From Numida meleagris (Eukaryota; Chordata; Aves; Galliformes; Numididae), in assembly GCF_002078875.1 (NCBI RefSeq), contig NC_034412.1, forward strand, positions 31,629,552 through 31,693,551: a stretch of DNA of 64,000 nucleotides, read 5' to 3'. A model generated the notes under the pieces. It saw nothing but the letters and a program-made list of their open reading frames with translations. It made no database searches and was not told where the DNA came from. Positions within the stretch are counted from its first letter, which is position 1; each line of letters starts with the position of its first letter. Shown piece after piece: positions 51,601 to 63,740 of this stretch. A program made the position numbers and the translations under genes.

Positions 51601-52354
51601 ATGTTTTTATCCAATAAAAGAGACATGTGCAAAAATAGTACAAAAAGCGACAGGAAAGGCTGAATATTTTTCAGATTATGAATAAAATCCATGTGGAAAA
51701 AGACTATAATCATCCAAGTTTCTGGAATCCTGAAATTCCTTTACTAGTAGTCTTAAATTTTGCTAGCCACTGGTGTCAAGTTTTCTTACAAGCAACAGAA
51801 GAAATGGAAAACCAAAATGGATGTGAAGAAATCGATACTAATACTAATGGTTCCAAAGGCAACTTAGAAAATGAAAACAAGATTTTGTCTGTGAATGTCA
51901 GCATTTGTACCCAGTCTATGTATTTACATGACTAGGCTTCATCAAAAAAGTTTCAGAGCCAAACAGAAAACTGTTCGGGTTTGAAGTTACAGAAAACCTT
52001 GTATGCATTTACACTAATATTAGGATTTTAAAAAGAAATATTTAGCGAGAAATGCTCATACAGAAATATCTCTCTACCATAGCTTCAAATATGTTAATTT
52101 TTCACTCATACTCTGCCATTATTCTGAAATTTCGTGTTTTTCCCCCTTGCCTTGTTTTTTAATTTTCCACTTATTTCACTGAAACTCATAGGAGAGGGTG
52201 CAGAAGTAATTCGTAGCTGTGTAACAGCTGGTTTAGATTTTGTCAGGTTTTCTGTTACATTTTAGTGTGTTTTTGGATTATGTTGTCTTGTGCTTAATGT
52301 GTGTAATCCATGTCTGTATTAAAAGGATACTTGACCGCATTTGGTGTAAATAGC

Positions 52355-52370
52355 AGTGCCATCTAGCTGC
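52355..52370 (-). promoter_or_regulatory. CTCF-like motif (strong core match)
   Basis: On the minus strand GCAGCTAGATGGCACT matches the CTCF core consensus CCRSYAGRKGGCRSY at 14 of 15 positions by my reading. The only mismatch is the second C. Sites of this TGCCATCTAG type are common among real CTCF sites. It lies at the left edge of a TAAT-rich unique block. Binding is inferred, not shown. Confidence 0.45.
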
Positions 52371-52505
52371 ATGAGGACAACCAGTAAATCAGCTTACAAT
52401 TAGTGTGCTTCATTTTATCCAGGAGACTAATACTAATCCATAGTGCTAAGGATCATGACAGTAATGCCTTTAATTAAATATAACATCATGGTTATACCAA
52501 ATGTA
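52371..52505. promoter_or_regulatory. Candidate conserved non-coding element beside CTCF-like site
   Basis: A non-repetitive block with several homeodomain-type cores (ACAATTAG, ACTAATACTAATCC with an OTX/PITX-like TAATCC, TTTAATTAAAT) next to the CTCF-like motif. The combination suggests a regulatory element, but this is an inference from motifs in AT-rich DNA. Confidence 0.25.
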
Positions 52506-54858
52506 GTCCTTGAATTCTGACACAGTTTAATTGAAAGATGCGTAATCCCACCAGTCTTTGAATTAGTATTGTTGTAAGCAATGATAGAGTGGAAAAGCAT
52601 TTTTAAAAAGTCTAAACTGGGACAAGGAGTTGATATCTACACTGCAACGTCTTTAATCCTCTCCAGATGGGTGCTGATACATTAGCAGCAAGTATAAAGA
52701 CAAAATAAAATTAAAAAATAGTTCTTATGATTTTTGTCACTAGTAGTGTTTTCATCAGAAAAGAAGTTATGAAAAGATACATACTTGATAGCCCTGTGCC
52801 TAAATGCCCCCTATCTCTTCCCAGCACAAAAGATAGAAATTTGGCAATATACAAAGGTGATGTTAGCTATCTCAGCATTTCTAATTCTCCTGGAAATTTA
52901 GTCATCCCCAGATTTGCCCTGATGCTATTCTGAGCGCTGGAGCTGAGACAAAAAAGTATGCTCAGCCTGACCACCTCTCCTCCCTTCCTGCTCTGCACAT
53001 GATGAGCTCTAGCCCAACATGGCTGCAAGCCAGCAGATGCAGAAAGGCCTTTTGCCTCTAATGGATATGTATCTAGAATGTAAGATAAATACCATGCATT
53101 AATACTCTTATGTGCCCTTCTCTGTTGCTAGTTTATAAATAGTTCCTTACTGACTACTGCCATTCAGAACCAGTGTTTATCAAAGTACTTTGAATGAAAT
53201 ACTTCAGTCTCACTGAAGTACCACTTTTTACTAAACATGTTTCAGACATTTTCTGACCCTTTCTGCTCTAGAAAGCTATGTTGTACCATTATGTCAAAGT
53301 AATTTGAGTATTACTTCAATTTATTATTAAGAGAAGATCTGCAAAGGATCTACACAGATACTGCTGTAGCCAGCACTGTGTAGAAGGCATAAGTCACCTC
53401 TATTGAGAAAAAAATTTTGCAAACGCAGTCAAGTTCTGAATTTTCGTTTACATTATCCACAGCACAGGAAAGAGTGATGTATTCTCTTGGGTACTTGTGA
53501 AAGCACCAGTCAGAAATGCAGGAGGACACCCAGCGCATGATCTTTATGCTGTTCCCCCAGCTCACACCACATTTATATCTGTATACCTGACCCAAAGTCC
53601 AGCTAATGTCACCATCAGCATCAAACACACCAGAAGAAGCTCACAGAAGCTCTGAAGTAAACAGACATAGAGCAACTTGTGACAATAATATCTTGGCAGT
53701 TGCACTTGTGCCTGTCATGCAAGACTACTCCCAGGTGATATTTTCAAGCTGAAAATCCCATAAAGTCATATTACAAATCTGGAAACCTAATTTATCAAAA
53801 ATAGTGATTATTACTGCTTTATTATACTCTTCCAATCCATGACACCAGATTTTCTTCTCAGCCTCTTTCCTAGATAGGACTCATTATATTTAAATGACTA
53901 CACTGCAACTTGCAAAACTTTAACGATTGTAAAGATGAAAATTATGTTTTAGACCATGGTTAATAATCTCGTTCTATCATTTAAAACCAGTTACTTATAA
54001 GTTTAGCTTTCTTCCAGAATTTTATTGTGATTATTGTAAAACCTGTTTTTTCATCTAGGTAAAATCACAGAACAGTAAACAATATTTGGCTGTTATTTTA
54101 CATAATGTCAAAAAAGCTACCATTAGGTGTCATTTATTATTATATTATTTGTGCTTTGTTTCAGATGCTTATATTTGTGAATATGTTATTTATTATTTGT
54201 AATATGAATCTCTGACATTTCAGTAGAACGTGCTGACAGACTACTCATGTCTCTGGAAAATTAAATACTACAAAAATCAAGCAAGTTTTGCAGGAATATC
54301 ATTTTATAAGTGTAGGCAATTTATATAAATGTCAAAATATCTCATTTCATCATGCTGGGAGCCAAATGTTTTCCATTTTAATTTTCTTTTTAAATGTATA
54401 TTTTCAAGTTTTAAAAAAAAATGTTATGTATGTTTTCTGGTAAAAGATGTCAGACATTAAGAATTAAGGTATTTCAGTCAGTGATAACTTACTATTTTGC
54501 CTTATAGGGATTATATGTTGTTTGATTTTGCTTCCTTCCAGAAGAAAAACAAATTCCAGGAGTCTTTCATGCCTTCACAGTAATGATCACTGTATTTGTT
54601 TTAAAATTAGACAGCATTACATGGGAGATATCTGGGGTGAAACAGGCTGGGAAGGAGTGGTTGAGTGTTACAAACAGTAGGATAATCTTTAACACATGGC
54701 AGATTCCCATGCTGGTTTTATGGCTAATACTCCTGAGCATCTTACAGATAAAATACAAAGCAGTCTGTGGTGTTGTTAGACCTTAATACTTTTAAAGACA
54801 CATTGAGTGTTAATGGGGTCCTCTGGATTTAAGGCTTTATTGTTTATTACACCCAGAC

Positions 54859-54912
54859 TGCCTGGGTTTTCTCTAATGACCTCCTGCAAGTCACCTAATT
54901 CCTGACTTGCTA
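54859..54912 (+). mobile_element. Possible MIR/CORE-SINE relic
   Basis: The stretch TGACCTCCTGCAAGTCACCTAA (54877-54898) resembles the most conserved part of MIR SINEs, TGACCTTGGGCAAGTCACTTAA, with GCAAGTCAC intact. A CTGGGTTTTC-type stretch precedes it at roughly the right distance. MIR relics are known at low density in bird genomes. The match is short, so the call is tentative. Confidence 0.35.
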
Positions 54913-54932
54913 CCGAAGTCAGACAGCTTCGG
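54913..54932. repeat. Short hairpin with CpG-bearing stem
   Basis: CCGAAG and CTTCGG pair perfectly around an 8-base loop. Minor; noted because CpG is rare in this window. Confidence 0.5.
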
Positions 54933-57900
54933 ATAATCCCCATCCCCGCCTGCACAGGCTCAGCTCAGCAGCACAGCATGGTTCACTTCACTCCCTAAAA
55001 TATGCTCTGGGCTCCCAAAACATTTTACACATGCATCTTATCAACGCTGATCCCTAAAAAAGGCCACATCAAGAAAAAAAAAACAAAAACTATCTGTTGC
55101 CTTGTCTCTGTAGATGCCTATAAAGAGATGCTATACTCAGCTATGTCTGTTTAATGACCCCTCCCTCCTGACCTCTTGCACCACTCAACAACCTAGCCCA
55201 GTAACAGCAGATACCATTTAACTATAATGTGTATAACTATAATGTATGAATTAATCGCTCTGCAGAAGATTAAGGGGAGATCAGAAGAGCTGTGTGCAAA
55301 CACAAAACCAAACAGTTTGTCCAAGTTCCCAAGTCTGGTTGCATGTTCCACTTCTGTACTCGAGCAAAATGTGACTGCACTCAGCAATACCAGATTTTAA
55401 TCCTAGCTTCCACACAAATGCAATCCAGGCAGAGCCAGTGTTGGGAGCTGCATTGTGTTAAAGATCCTGGGAATTATTCCTGGTCTAAGGTTCAGAATCT
55501 TCTGTCATTTAAATCAGCAACAAGGATCCCACTGCTTTTTGAGGCATGTGTCTGGGCTGCAGTAGCACCATAAGAAAGAAATTAATTACAGTTGCACACT
55601 CAAGTGTTAACAGCCACTGCAAAATGAAATTCATAACCATGAATTTCTAATTATTTCTATTTCTAATTGACTTGTCTTGGTCATGCCAGAAAAATTCCTT
55701 CACTTCTGTTTTGCCCGGTTCTGCCTCCCATACCTCTGCTAGGATTTTCTACCAGCTGTTGCATTTTAAGGTTTTGAGAAGAGGATTTCAAAGAAACTTA
55801 AGGGTTTCTGATGGCTGTTCAAATCTCATCGCAATTCAAAGATAAGTACCTAACTCCTTTAGAGCACTTGAAAATCATAAAACTCTCATAAGCATGGACT
55901 ATTTTTTACTGCATGCTTTCTTGATTTGAGAAATGACATATGGTATCCAAAAGTGCTATGGTTTCTTTTGTTTGTTTGTAATATAAATGCATAGCTATTG
56001 CTGGCTAATCTCACAGGTGTCAAAGACCGTTCATCTCAGAGCTGTGAAGGGACAAGATAGGAAAGATCCAGGGGTTACAGTGAGAGCTTCTGGAGAACTT
56101 GGTTTAATTTCCTGCTGTACAGACAGCTCTGTATCATACCAAAATGAGTCAGTTAGGCTCAGATCTTTGAAGGTACTTCAGTACCTAATTCTCACTGAAA
56201 CAGTAGGATTCAGATGTCTAGATACCTTGGAAAATGTGGCCATATTAGCTCAGGTTCCTAAAGTAAGGTCCCTATGAAGAAGATTAGATAGATTGGAGTA
56301 ATAACTTCAGAAGACATTTAAGTTGGATTCTGTGGATACCTATCTACTTTTGCTTAAAAATATTCTCTTGAGCAGTAAATGTTTGCTTCTGTCTGTGTTA
56401 GAAGTGCTTCTGTGTCACAAACAAAGGAAAACTTCTGCGCTTATTTTGTAAAATGAAGAATATTCCTGCCATCTCTACTTAGTTGCATAATGGGCAGTAG
56501 TGAACAATATCAGAAACAGCAGTCATGTTCCCTTGAAAGTACATCCAAGGGAGGAAGCTGTAGAAATGCCCTACTTTTTCAATGGTAGCTCAGAGGCTGA
56601 ATCACTAAACCAGTGCACCCAACGTGCATTCAGTGGCTCCTTCAACCTGAAACAGTTCAAATCAGCATCCCAGGAGACTGCTACAGCTCCCTGCTATATT
56701 TGAATGACAGGGTGCAGGGCATTTTCCTAAATTAACATATTAAAAAAAAAAGCACATATTTTGCCACAAAGGGCAAAAATCTGTATTGTGTTGATTCAAG
56801 CATGTGACATAAGACACACTATTCTGCTTCTAATCTTGGCAGCAAAGACTATTTATGTATTTTACATCCAATATTTAACTAATAAAATGTTTTAGTAGTC
56901 CTTTAAGTTTTTGTTTCTTGCAAAGGAGCAACTTCTCTTAACATCATTTCCTGACAAAATAATTTGCAAACTATTGATAGATGCTGATTAATGAATCTTC
57001 CTCTCCCAGATATCCCCCATTCTTCTCCCTGCTGAGGCTATGACTTCTAATGAGTTAGATTTGCTTGTTCAAAAGATTAATAAGCAGCTATGGACAAACA
57101 CTCCTAAAAATTAGCCTTTTTTTCCTGGAACTTTACTCTTGATGTGCTAATAAGACATAACATATGACCACATTACACATGACACTGTGCATAGCGATAT
57201 GTTTCCATTAGGGTCTTATAGTTCTATTACTTCTAAAATCCAGTCCAGGTTAAAAAATGACTAGCATGCGTTAAATAAATCTATAGAACTTTTTGTTTTC
57301 TTGTTTGATTTGAACTGTTGGTATTTTGAAACCTTTATCAAACATCTGCAGTGCCTAAAGTTATTCTCAGTTGAAACATTCCTGATAAGTACAGAAAACG
57401 GGTATGCAATTTACTTAAATCCTCCAGCCAGCTAACAATTTCTCTCAAGAATTAATTACAACAAATAAGGAGAGAAGATGTTCTTTACTCATTACTTATT
57501 TAATTCATTCAGGAGCTTATACTGCAGTGGTTCCCAGTTCTCTCTTTACCCTGAATCTTTTCACATTTTTCCTTAGTATTTCTATTTTAAGTACAGAAAC
57601 CTCCCATTTCAAGTGAATGAACCTCTTTGTTCTGTACGCTTTGATAAATGAGAACATTAGATACACCCAACAGCCTAATGAAATTCCACACCTTGGTTTG
57701 GATGCTATCAAATGTGCTGCAGATTGTTTATTTCCCAGAGTGTGATTACTTCGAGAAAAATCTCATCTTTGATAATGGTGCTAAACAATGCATAGCTTCA
57801 TTGATATTTAATAGATAACATACTTAAAACAACACTGTTGGAGTATATCTTTTGTACCCAACAGCTGTTCAGTTTAAAAAGACAGAAGTACAATACTGTA

Positions 57901-58279
57901 TTGTATACTTGAATTACACATTTAGTTTAAGGGATAAGAATCCCAGTAGCAGATGGTATTCCAGGCTGTCTAACATAGCAGGGGAAAGAAAAAAATATAA
58001 CACAGGCCAGTAGTCTGCCTTGATATTATAAATCAATAGACTGGTTACTGATGAACACATGAAGATTAATACATCAAAATCTGTGGATTATTTCTCACAA
58101 ATGAAAGTAGAAAGCATTCCATTGTGTAGGCTATGTCATGACAAAGCTGTGCCTGAGACACTGAACGACGTAAACACAGAAGCCCTTGCTTACTGAAGTT
58201 TCTCTAATGCCTCTCATTAAGTGTGATTAGTGATCTTGCACTGATTTTTGTGAAAGAAACCTGGGGACAGTTTCTCTAC

Positions 58280-58334
58280 TTCCAGGAAAGTCCAGGTGTT
58301 GCAATGCAACACAGTATGGGAATCACGATTCCCA
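58280..58334. repeat. Adjacent palindromes with a STAT-type site
   Basis: GTGTTGCA/TGCAACAC form a 17-base palindrome (58296-58312, one-base centre). Four bases later TGGGAAT/ATTCCCA form a second (58317-58334, spacer CACG). Just upstream TTCCAGGAA (58280-58288) is itself symmetric and matches the STAT-type TTCNNNGAA consensus. Three dyads in 55 bases suggest a factor-binding cluster. No function is known to me. Confidence 0.55.
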
Positions 58335-59077
58335 GGCACATCATCCCATAGCCAAACCAAACTGCACAGCTAGAAACAGCTCCGTTACAAAGCAGATCAG
58401 GGAACCATGAATGCTGAAATATCTGGTGTAATCATACTTTCTTCCAGGAGACTGCCCCTCCCAGCCTGACTTCAACCATATGACAGCTTCAGTCTAGCTA
58501 ACAGATTTAAATCACTAGTGGACGGATAAATATGTATGGTATGAGAAATCTTCTTTAGAGACAGAGAGATTAAATCAGCTTCTTCAACTAAAATGATAGA
58601 ATCCAAGAATTCCTCAAGAATTCAGGACCAATAATGGATTTGTTTACTATGAAAGTGTTACTGTACTGTAACTTAGGACAGTGACATCTAAATTTTCCAG
58701 TATAACTTCCTCAAAAGTAGACGTACCTCCAGCATACATCCACTGTCACCAGTGTGACTGATAGTTTACACACACACAGTGATAATTCACACAGAAGGCC
58801 TCAAATGCACAACACACAAGTTACTCTAAAGAATGTACATAGTTTCATGGCAGACACAGTGCAAAAGATGAGCAAATTACTCTATCAACAGCACTCCCCC
58901 AATTCTGAGTAGAAATTATCTATTAGCTTTCAGGATCATCCTCAGTCACTTTCAGAGATTTTGTTTCTTAATTGAGGCTGCTCAATTAAGTATTCCTTTT
59001 TTAGCTGGTGGCTCTCGGAAGGAAACAATATTGCCACAGTTACATTTACGTCATAAAACAATCCTCTTATTCTTTTC
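58335..59077. other. Unique non-coding DNA before the CR1
   Basis: No gene or element recognised. It contains a short CA run near 58768-58780 and ends at the 5' truncation point of the CR1 copy. Confidence 0.5.
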
Positions 59078-59755
59078 TGCAAGATGCTGCACTTGGCCTG
59101 GGGCAATCTCAGGTATTTTTACAAACTGGGGGAAGAACTCCTCGAGAGCAGCCCTGCAGAGAGGGACTTGGGGGTCCTGGTGGACGAGAAGCTGGACATG
59201 AGCCAGCAGTGTGCACTGGCAGCCTGGAAGGCCAACTATGTTCTGGGCTGCATTAAAAGAGGAGTGGCCAGCAGGGGGAGGAAGGTGATTGTCCCCTTCT
59301 ACTCAGCTCTTGTGAGGCCCCCTCTGGATCACTGCATCCAGGCCTGGGGCCCCCAGCACATGGAAGACGTGAAGCTGTTGGAACGAGTTCAGAGGAGGGC
59401 AACCAAGATGATCAGAGGGCTGGAGCACCTCTCCTATGAAGAAAGGTTGAGGGAACTGGGCTTGTTTAGTTTGGAGAAGAGAAGGCACCGGGGAGACCTC
59501 ATTGTGGCCTTCCAATACTTGAAGGGAGCATATAAACAGGAGGGGGAACAATTGTTCATGAGGGTGGATAGCGATAGGACAAGGGGGAATGGTTTTAAAC
59601 TGAGACACGGGAGATGTAGGTTAGATATTAGGAGGAAGTTTTTCACACAGAGGGTGGTGACGCACTGGAACAGGTTGCCCAAGGAGGTTGTGGATGCCCC
59701 ATCCCCGGAGGCATTCAAGGCCAGGCTGGATGTGGCTCTGGGCGGCCTGGTCTAG
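59078..59755 (+). pseudogene. CR1 ORF2 C-terminal fragment
   Basis: An uninterrupted 225-codon frame ending at TAG (59753-59755) encodes the C-terminal part of the CR1 ORF2 protein (endonuclease/reverse transcriptase polyprotein). Counting from the ATG at 59084, conserved CR1 blocks appear in order: [14 protein letters not shown] (27-40), [18 protein letters not shown] (73-90), [16 protein letters not shown] (98-113), [20 protein letters not shown] (120-139) and [17 protein letters not shown] (183-199). The catalytic FADD-box domain and the endonuclease lie upstream in a full element and are missing, so the product has no retrotransposition activity. The ATG is internal to ORF2 and not a genuine start. 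Confidence 0.93.
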
Positions 59756-59847
59756 TGGTTGGCGACCCTGCGCTTAGCAGGGGGGTTGAAACTCGATGAT
59801 CTTTGAGGTCCTTTTCAACCCAGGCCATTCTTTGATTCTATGATTCT
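59078..59847 (+). mobile_element. CR1 LINE, 5'-truncated, well preserved
   Basis: A 770-bp plus-strand CR1 fragment. It begins inside ORF2 at the FCKMLHL motif, continues through the C-terminal coding part and a short 3' UTR (GATGATCTTTGAGGTCC, TTCAACCCAGGCCATTC) and ends in TTTGATTCTATGATTCT, the octamer-type CR1 terminus. It is the least decayed CR1 in the window because its reading frame is still open, so it is likely the youngest of the five. As the reverse-transcriptase core and endonuclease are absent, it cannot move by itself. Confidence 0.97.
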
Positions 59848-62800
59848 CTTTATCTTGTTTTCAGTTGCATTTACTGAGTTGTCCTAAACTGGTTCTGCGC
59901 TGTCATTGCTGTCTTAATTACAGCAACTGTGACAAAATTACATCTATAATTCAGAAATTGTGATTAAGATATAAAATTATTATAAGCTATAAAGAAGCAG
60001 GTATAAGTATCTACTTCAAATAAACTGTGAAAGAAAAATAAAATATATGTATATGTATATTGAAGACTAGTTCTTGATTTTGAAATCCAGTATGATTAGA
60101 GGATGATTTTCAAGTCCTTAATAGTTACAGTTCATACCATTTGTATCTGTGCTACAGCATATTTGTTGCACTGAGTTTCCATGCAACTTTAAATAACATT
60201 CTTTAAGGAAAAAGAGTAAGTAAATAAAACAATAATTCTCATTTGATTTAATCTGTAGGCTAGGTCTAATTTTTTGGCTAGAGAGAAAAAAAAGAAATAA
60301 AGAAGAAATAGGGAACAGAAGGTAGAATACACTTTACAATACAATGCACCTGTATTCCCTGATCTGGCCTCTGGAAAACAGCTGCTTTGAATACGTTTAT
60401 CAAGGGAATAATGATCCAATGAGGAATTATTTATGGATTCTGAACTCCAGAGCAACATCAAATCTTAAATTATATTTTAACATTTTCAAGTGTTTCATTG
60501 CTGTATATTTGTTTACAGAAAGCAAATATATCTGATTTCTTCTTTTTTTTTCTAAATATAGAGTCTATGAATAAAAAGTCTAGAACAAATAAAATAACTT
60601 TTATACAGAAGAGTGGAAATTTTTGACAGATTATGAAGTTGTGGCTTCACATCTGTTAAGTCCCATCCAGCAAAACACTGCTGTGTAATTTTTGAGTGTA
60701 TGATCAAGCTCCCCCACCTCAGCAGTGGAACATGTTATATGGTGTTATGCTGTTATTTCTGGAGGCTATTTTAACTAATTCTTCACTTGAAGTCAAACCT
60801 TTGTAATTAAAAAATAAGATGATGATATACCATTGCTGAAGGTAGGTATGCATTACGTGTCTGAGAGACAGCAGAGCTGGGTGCCACAAGCTAACCATAC
60901 CATCACACCACAGGGGAAACGGCAGTGCAATGTGGTCCAAGACACCACACTGAGACAGCAACGATGATCTGCAGTCAACCATCTGCATGCCACAGGTGGG
61001 CTGAGAGCTCACCAGCTCCCTGCGTAGTAACATGCTTCCCAGCATAGCACAACCTATGTCCGCATTGCCAGAGGTGGTGGAACTCATACTACCAGCACTG
61101 GTCCACAACATCCATCATAGCTATAAGTTATAAAGCAATATTTCTTTAAGCACCTTTAAGAAAAATAATACAAAAACTATATGGAAATGGCTTGGCATTA
61201 AGGGGAAGGGGAAGGGGAATAGAAGATAATTCTCCTATTGATAGTGTATGTATATGTTCATTTGATTGAACTTTCAATTTACAAAAAGTATTTATACTTA
61301 TTTATAAACATTTTTTACTGCTAATGGCTTATACATTTACCCTTGCTATTAATAATGTACATTATTTGTATTATGTATAGGTATTCAATAGGGATCTATT
61401 AGCAGCCTACATTAATATTCAATATTCTTAAACTGTATAGCTCAGCACAGTATTATTGATCTCAATACAACTTTTGATAATTTTTCAAAGATGTTTCCTC
61501 TGAAATGTGAACTTGACTCTTTTTGACTACCTCTGGCTATTGTGACGACCTCTCTCTCTGAATGACTGTCACTCAGAAAAGAAGAAATCCAGATTCAAAT
61601 AAGATGAGTAAATACAATAGCTTATTAATTGGGAAGAAAAATGTGCATGCTGTTCTGCATTTTGCAGTTTTTAAAAGCCAGCTAAACACTGGTCTGTTGC
61701 AGCTTTGAAACTTGATATTTTCCTGACATTTTTAACACTTTTTTTCAGAGACTGTCATTGAAAATTCAAAAGAAAGGCTATCTTTATTTTTACTTTATAT
61801 GTGATTTGTACAATAAAACCCCCAAACAAGAAACAACTAAACAACAATGTATGGAACATTTAACAAATGCGTTTCTCTGTTTCCTCAGAACAAGCCATAT
61901 GCAGAATATGTGAAAATTCCTTCTGACTACTGAACTCTTTTGAAAATTTTAACAGTGCATGTGTGGTGCACAGATGTGGAGGATCCACTGGGGAGAGCAA
62001 CCCCCACTCCAAGGGGAAAAAAAATGTGATGCAGTTAAAAGAACTGTTTGAATGAGGACTCTTCTGTTTTAAAAGAGAAATAACTGCTAGAAAAATAGGC
62101 AAGATAGTTTTTCATAGATATAGAGAAATCACTCTCTAAACAGAAATGAGCACACACTGAAGCTATTTTAAGAGGAATCAAGATTGAAAGCAGCTGTTTG
62201 AAGCTTAATGGTAATAAGCATAAAGAAATCTTGTGAATATCCCCAAATCACTTGTCCTCAAGACAAGAAAGTTCAGTGGTAGTGTTACATGAAAAATTAT
62301 AGTATGAAACACACAACTAATCCTTCTGAACTTCAACTTTGATTCAAATAGTATTAAAAAAGCTGAATAAAATTCATTTTACTGGACTGTACAAATTTCC
62401 TTCTCTTTTTCTATATTAACATATATCATATTAAAGTTATGAAGCAATCTTAACTGGTCTACATGAACCTTAAAAAATGATGCTTTGATTAAACGTTGTA
62501 GAGTATTAGATGAGAATATACACTGACAAATTTATTTTACATATTAATAATGTCATTATTATAATATCCAGCATTTATACTTTAAGTAATACATAACTTT
62601 TAGAGTACTAGAATATTAAGTAGTGGTTTTGTTAAGTAGTCCTGAACAAATTCAGGAAATTTGTTTTACAATGAGAAACTAAAGAAAAACGAATCCATTT
62701 CATTTATTTTAAAAGTGATACTAAATATATACAAATAAATCTTTAAGGAAAGGACTTTGATGCAGAGAGTGGTGCGATATGACACAACATTGTCTAGCTA

Positions 62801-63540
62801 CTGACAGTAGATACATTCAGACAAGAAATCAGGTGCAAATATTTAATAATATTAGTACAACTTATTTATTGAGGCAGTTAATTCTCTTTTAAAAAGATTA
62901 GTCTTTAAAAATATAAGATAGCTCATTAGACATTATGCTTTGAATTTAGTATTTTCCTATCAGTGTAAAAATACTTGTATCCTGAAGTTTGAGTGGCACA
63001 TTAAAGTTTATATTTGCAATATATTTACAACTTGTTTGCTGCTATAAAGACAATTTATTTTGTATAATTAATCAGTTGAATTATCCCCAAGGATCTTTTT
63101 TCTATTTCCAGAAATAAACCTTTTGTTGTTTAGAAGTAATGAAAACATTTCATCAAGGTTTTCTGGTGTGATTGATAGTCTTTGTTGAATTTTGTTGAAG
63201 GTTTTTGTCTGAGTGGTGCCTTGAGCTCTTCATTTACTTTCATGAGATCTGTAGCATTGCTTTAATTCTCCACTTGTAACAGGTGTTTCCTCTTTAGGAA
63301 ACCATTAGCTCCACATTTTTAAACAATGCAAATCTGATTTTGATTTCAGATTTCAAATAAAACCTTTAATAATTCAAATTTAAACTTTAAATCCTAAGAT
63401 GACTAATGGAACACTAAAGGCTTCATTCATTAAACAGGCTTCTAAGGATATTCCTAAGCCAATGAGCTTTCTCAAAGTAATTTGCATATTTTTGATGTTT
63501 TAACTCTTGTCCTCTGAAAATGAAGTTAGAAAGAAGGTGA
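59848..63540. other. AT-rich non-coding DNA, no gene seen
   Basis: No supported gene. The longest frame (minus strand, 60719-61111, 130 codons) is not recognisable, and its moderately GC-rich start near 60880-61110 has no splice or promoter context. Small repeats include TATATGTATATG near 60043-60060 and three AAGGGG units at 61199-61218. Confidence 0.5.
61199..61218. repeat. (AAGGGG)3 short tandem repeat
   Basis: Three tandem AAGGGG units. With only three G tracts close together it falls short of a canonical four-tract G-quadruplex. Confidence 0.8.
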
Positions 63541-63582
63541 TTTGTTTTGCTTTTTTTTTCTTTTTTCTTTTTATTTTTCTTG
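63541..63582. repeat. Polypyrimidine tract (left arm)
   Basis: T-rich tract with single C interruptions. Its segment 63555-63570 is exactly complementary to 63757-63772 in the purine tract downstream. Confidence 0.8.
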
Positions 63583-63740
63583 TGCATTCACAAATCATTG
63601 TGCTCTAACTGAAAGGAAAACAGGGAAAGGGAGCTATTCTGTTTCAATGATCAGTCTGAAAACATGGGAAAATTTTCCTTTGCTACATGGCTACTCTGAA
63701 ACTACTCACAGGCTAATCCTTACCTAGAGGATATGGAATT

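Larger units (their letters stand above)
42310..52350. other. AT-rich non-coding DNA, no gene seen
   Basis: Ten kilobases without a supported gene. The biggest frame (minus strand, 50419-50778, 119 codons) is not recognisable. Contents include an AT-rich TATGTATA/TACATATA run near 42348-42384, the A41 tract at 43093-43133, a 16-bp palindrome at 43940-43955, (AAAT)n near 45071-45088 and poly(T) near 49690-49704. A somewhat GC-richer patch lies near 45870-46010. An open frame after a TTTTTCAG acceptor-like sequence at 51672 is treated as a weak finding only. Confidence 0.5.
52506..58295. other. Non-coding DNA, no supported gene
   Basis: No recognised gene. A minus-strand open frame at 53350-53640 has a protein-like composition but no identity and is listed as a finding. 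A possible MIR-core relic lies near 54859-54912. Open frames at 55292-55573 and 55987-56277 are unremarkable. Unlike the first kilobases, parts of 54.8-55.6 kb are less AT-rich. Confidence 0.45.

Noticed and set aside
59303..59718. Two minus-strand frames of 94-101 codons opposite CR1 ORF2
   Set aside because: Shadow frames created by the codon bias of the CR1 coding strand.
60719..61111. 130-codon open frame, minus strand
   Set aside because: The longest frame outside CR1, but the sequence is not protein-like over its whole length and resembles nothing known to me; probably chance in a locally GC-richer patch.
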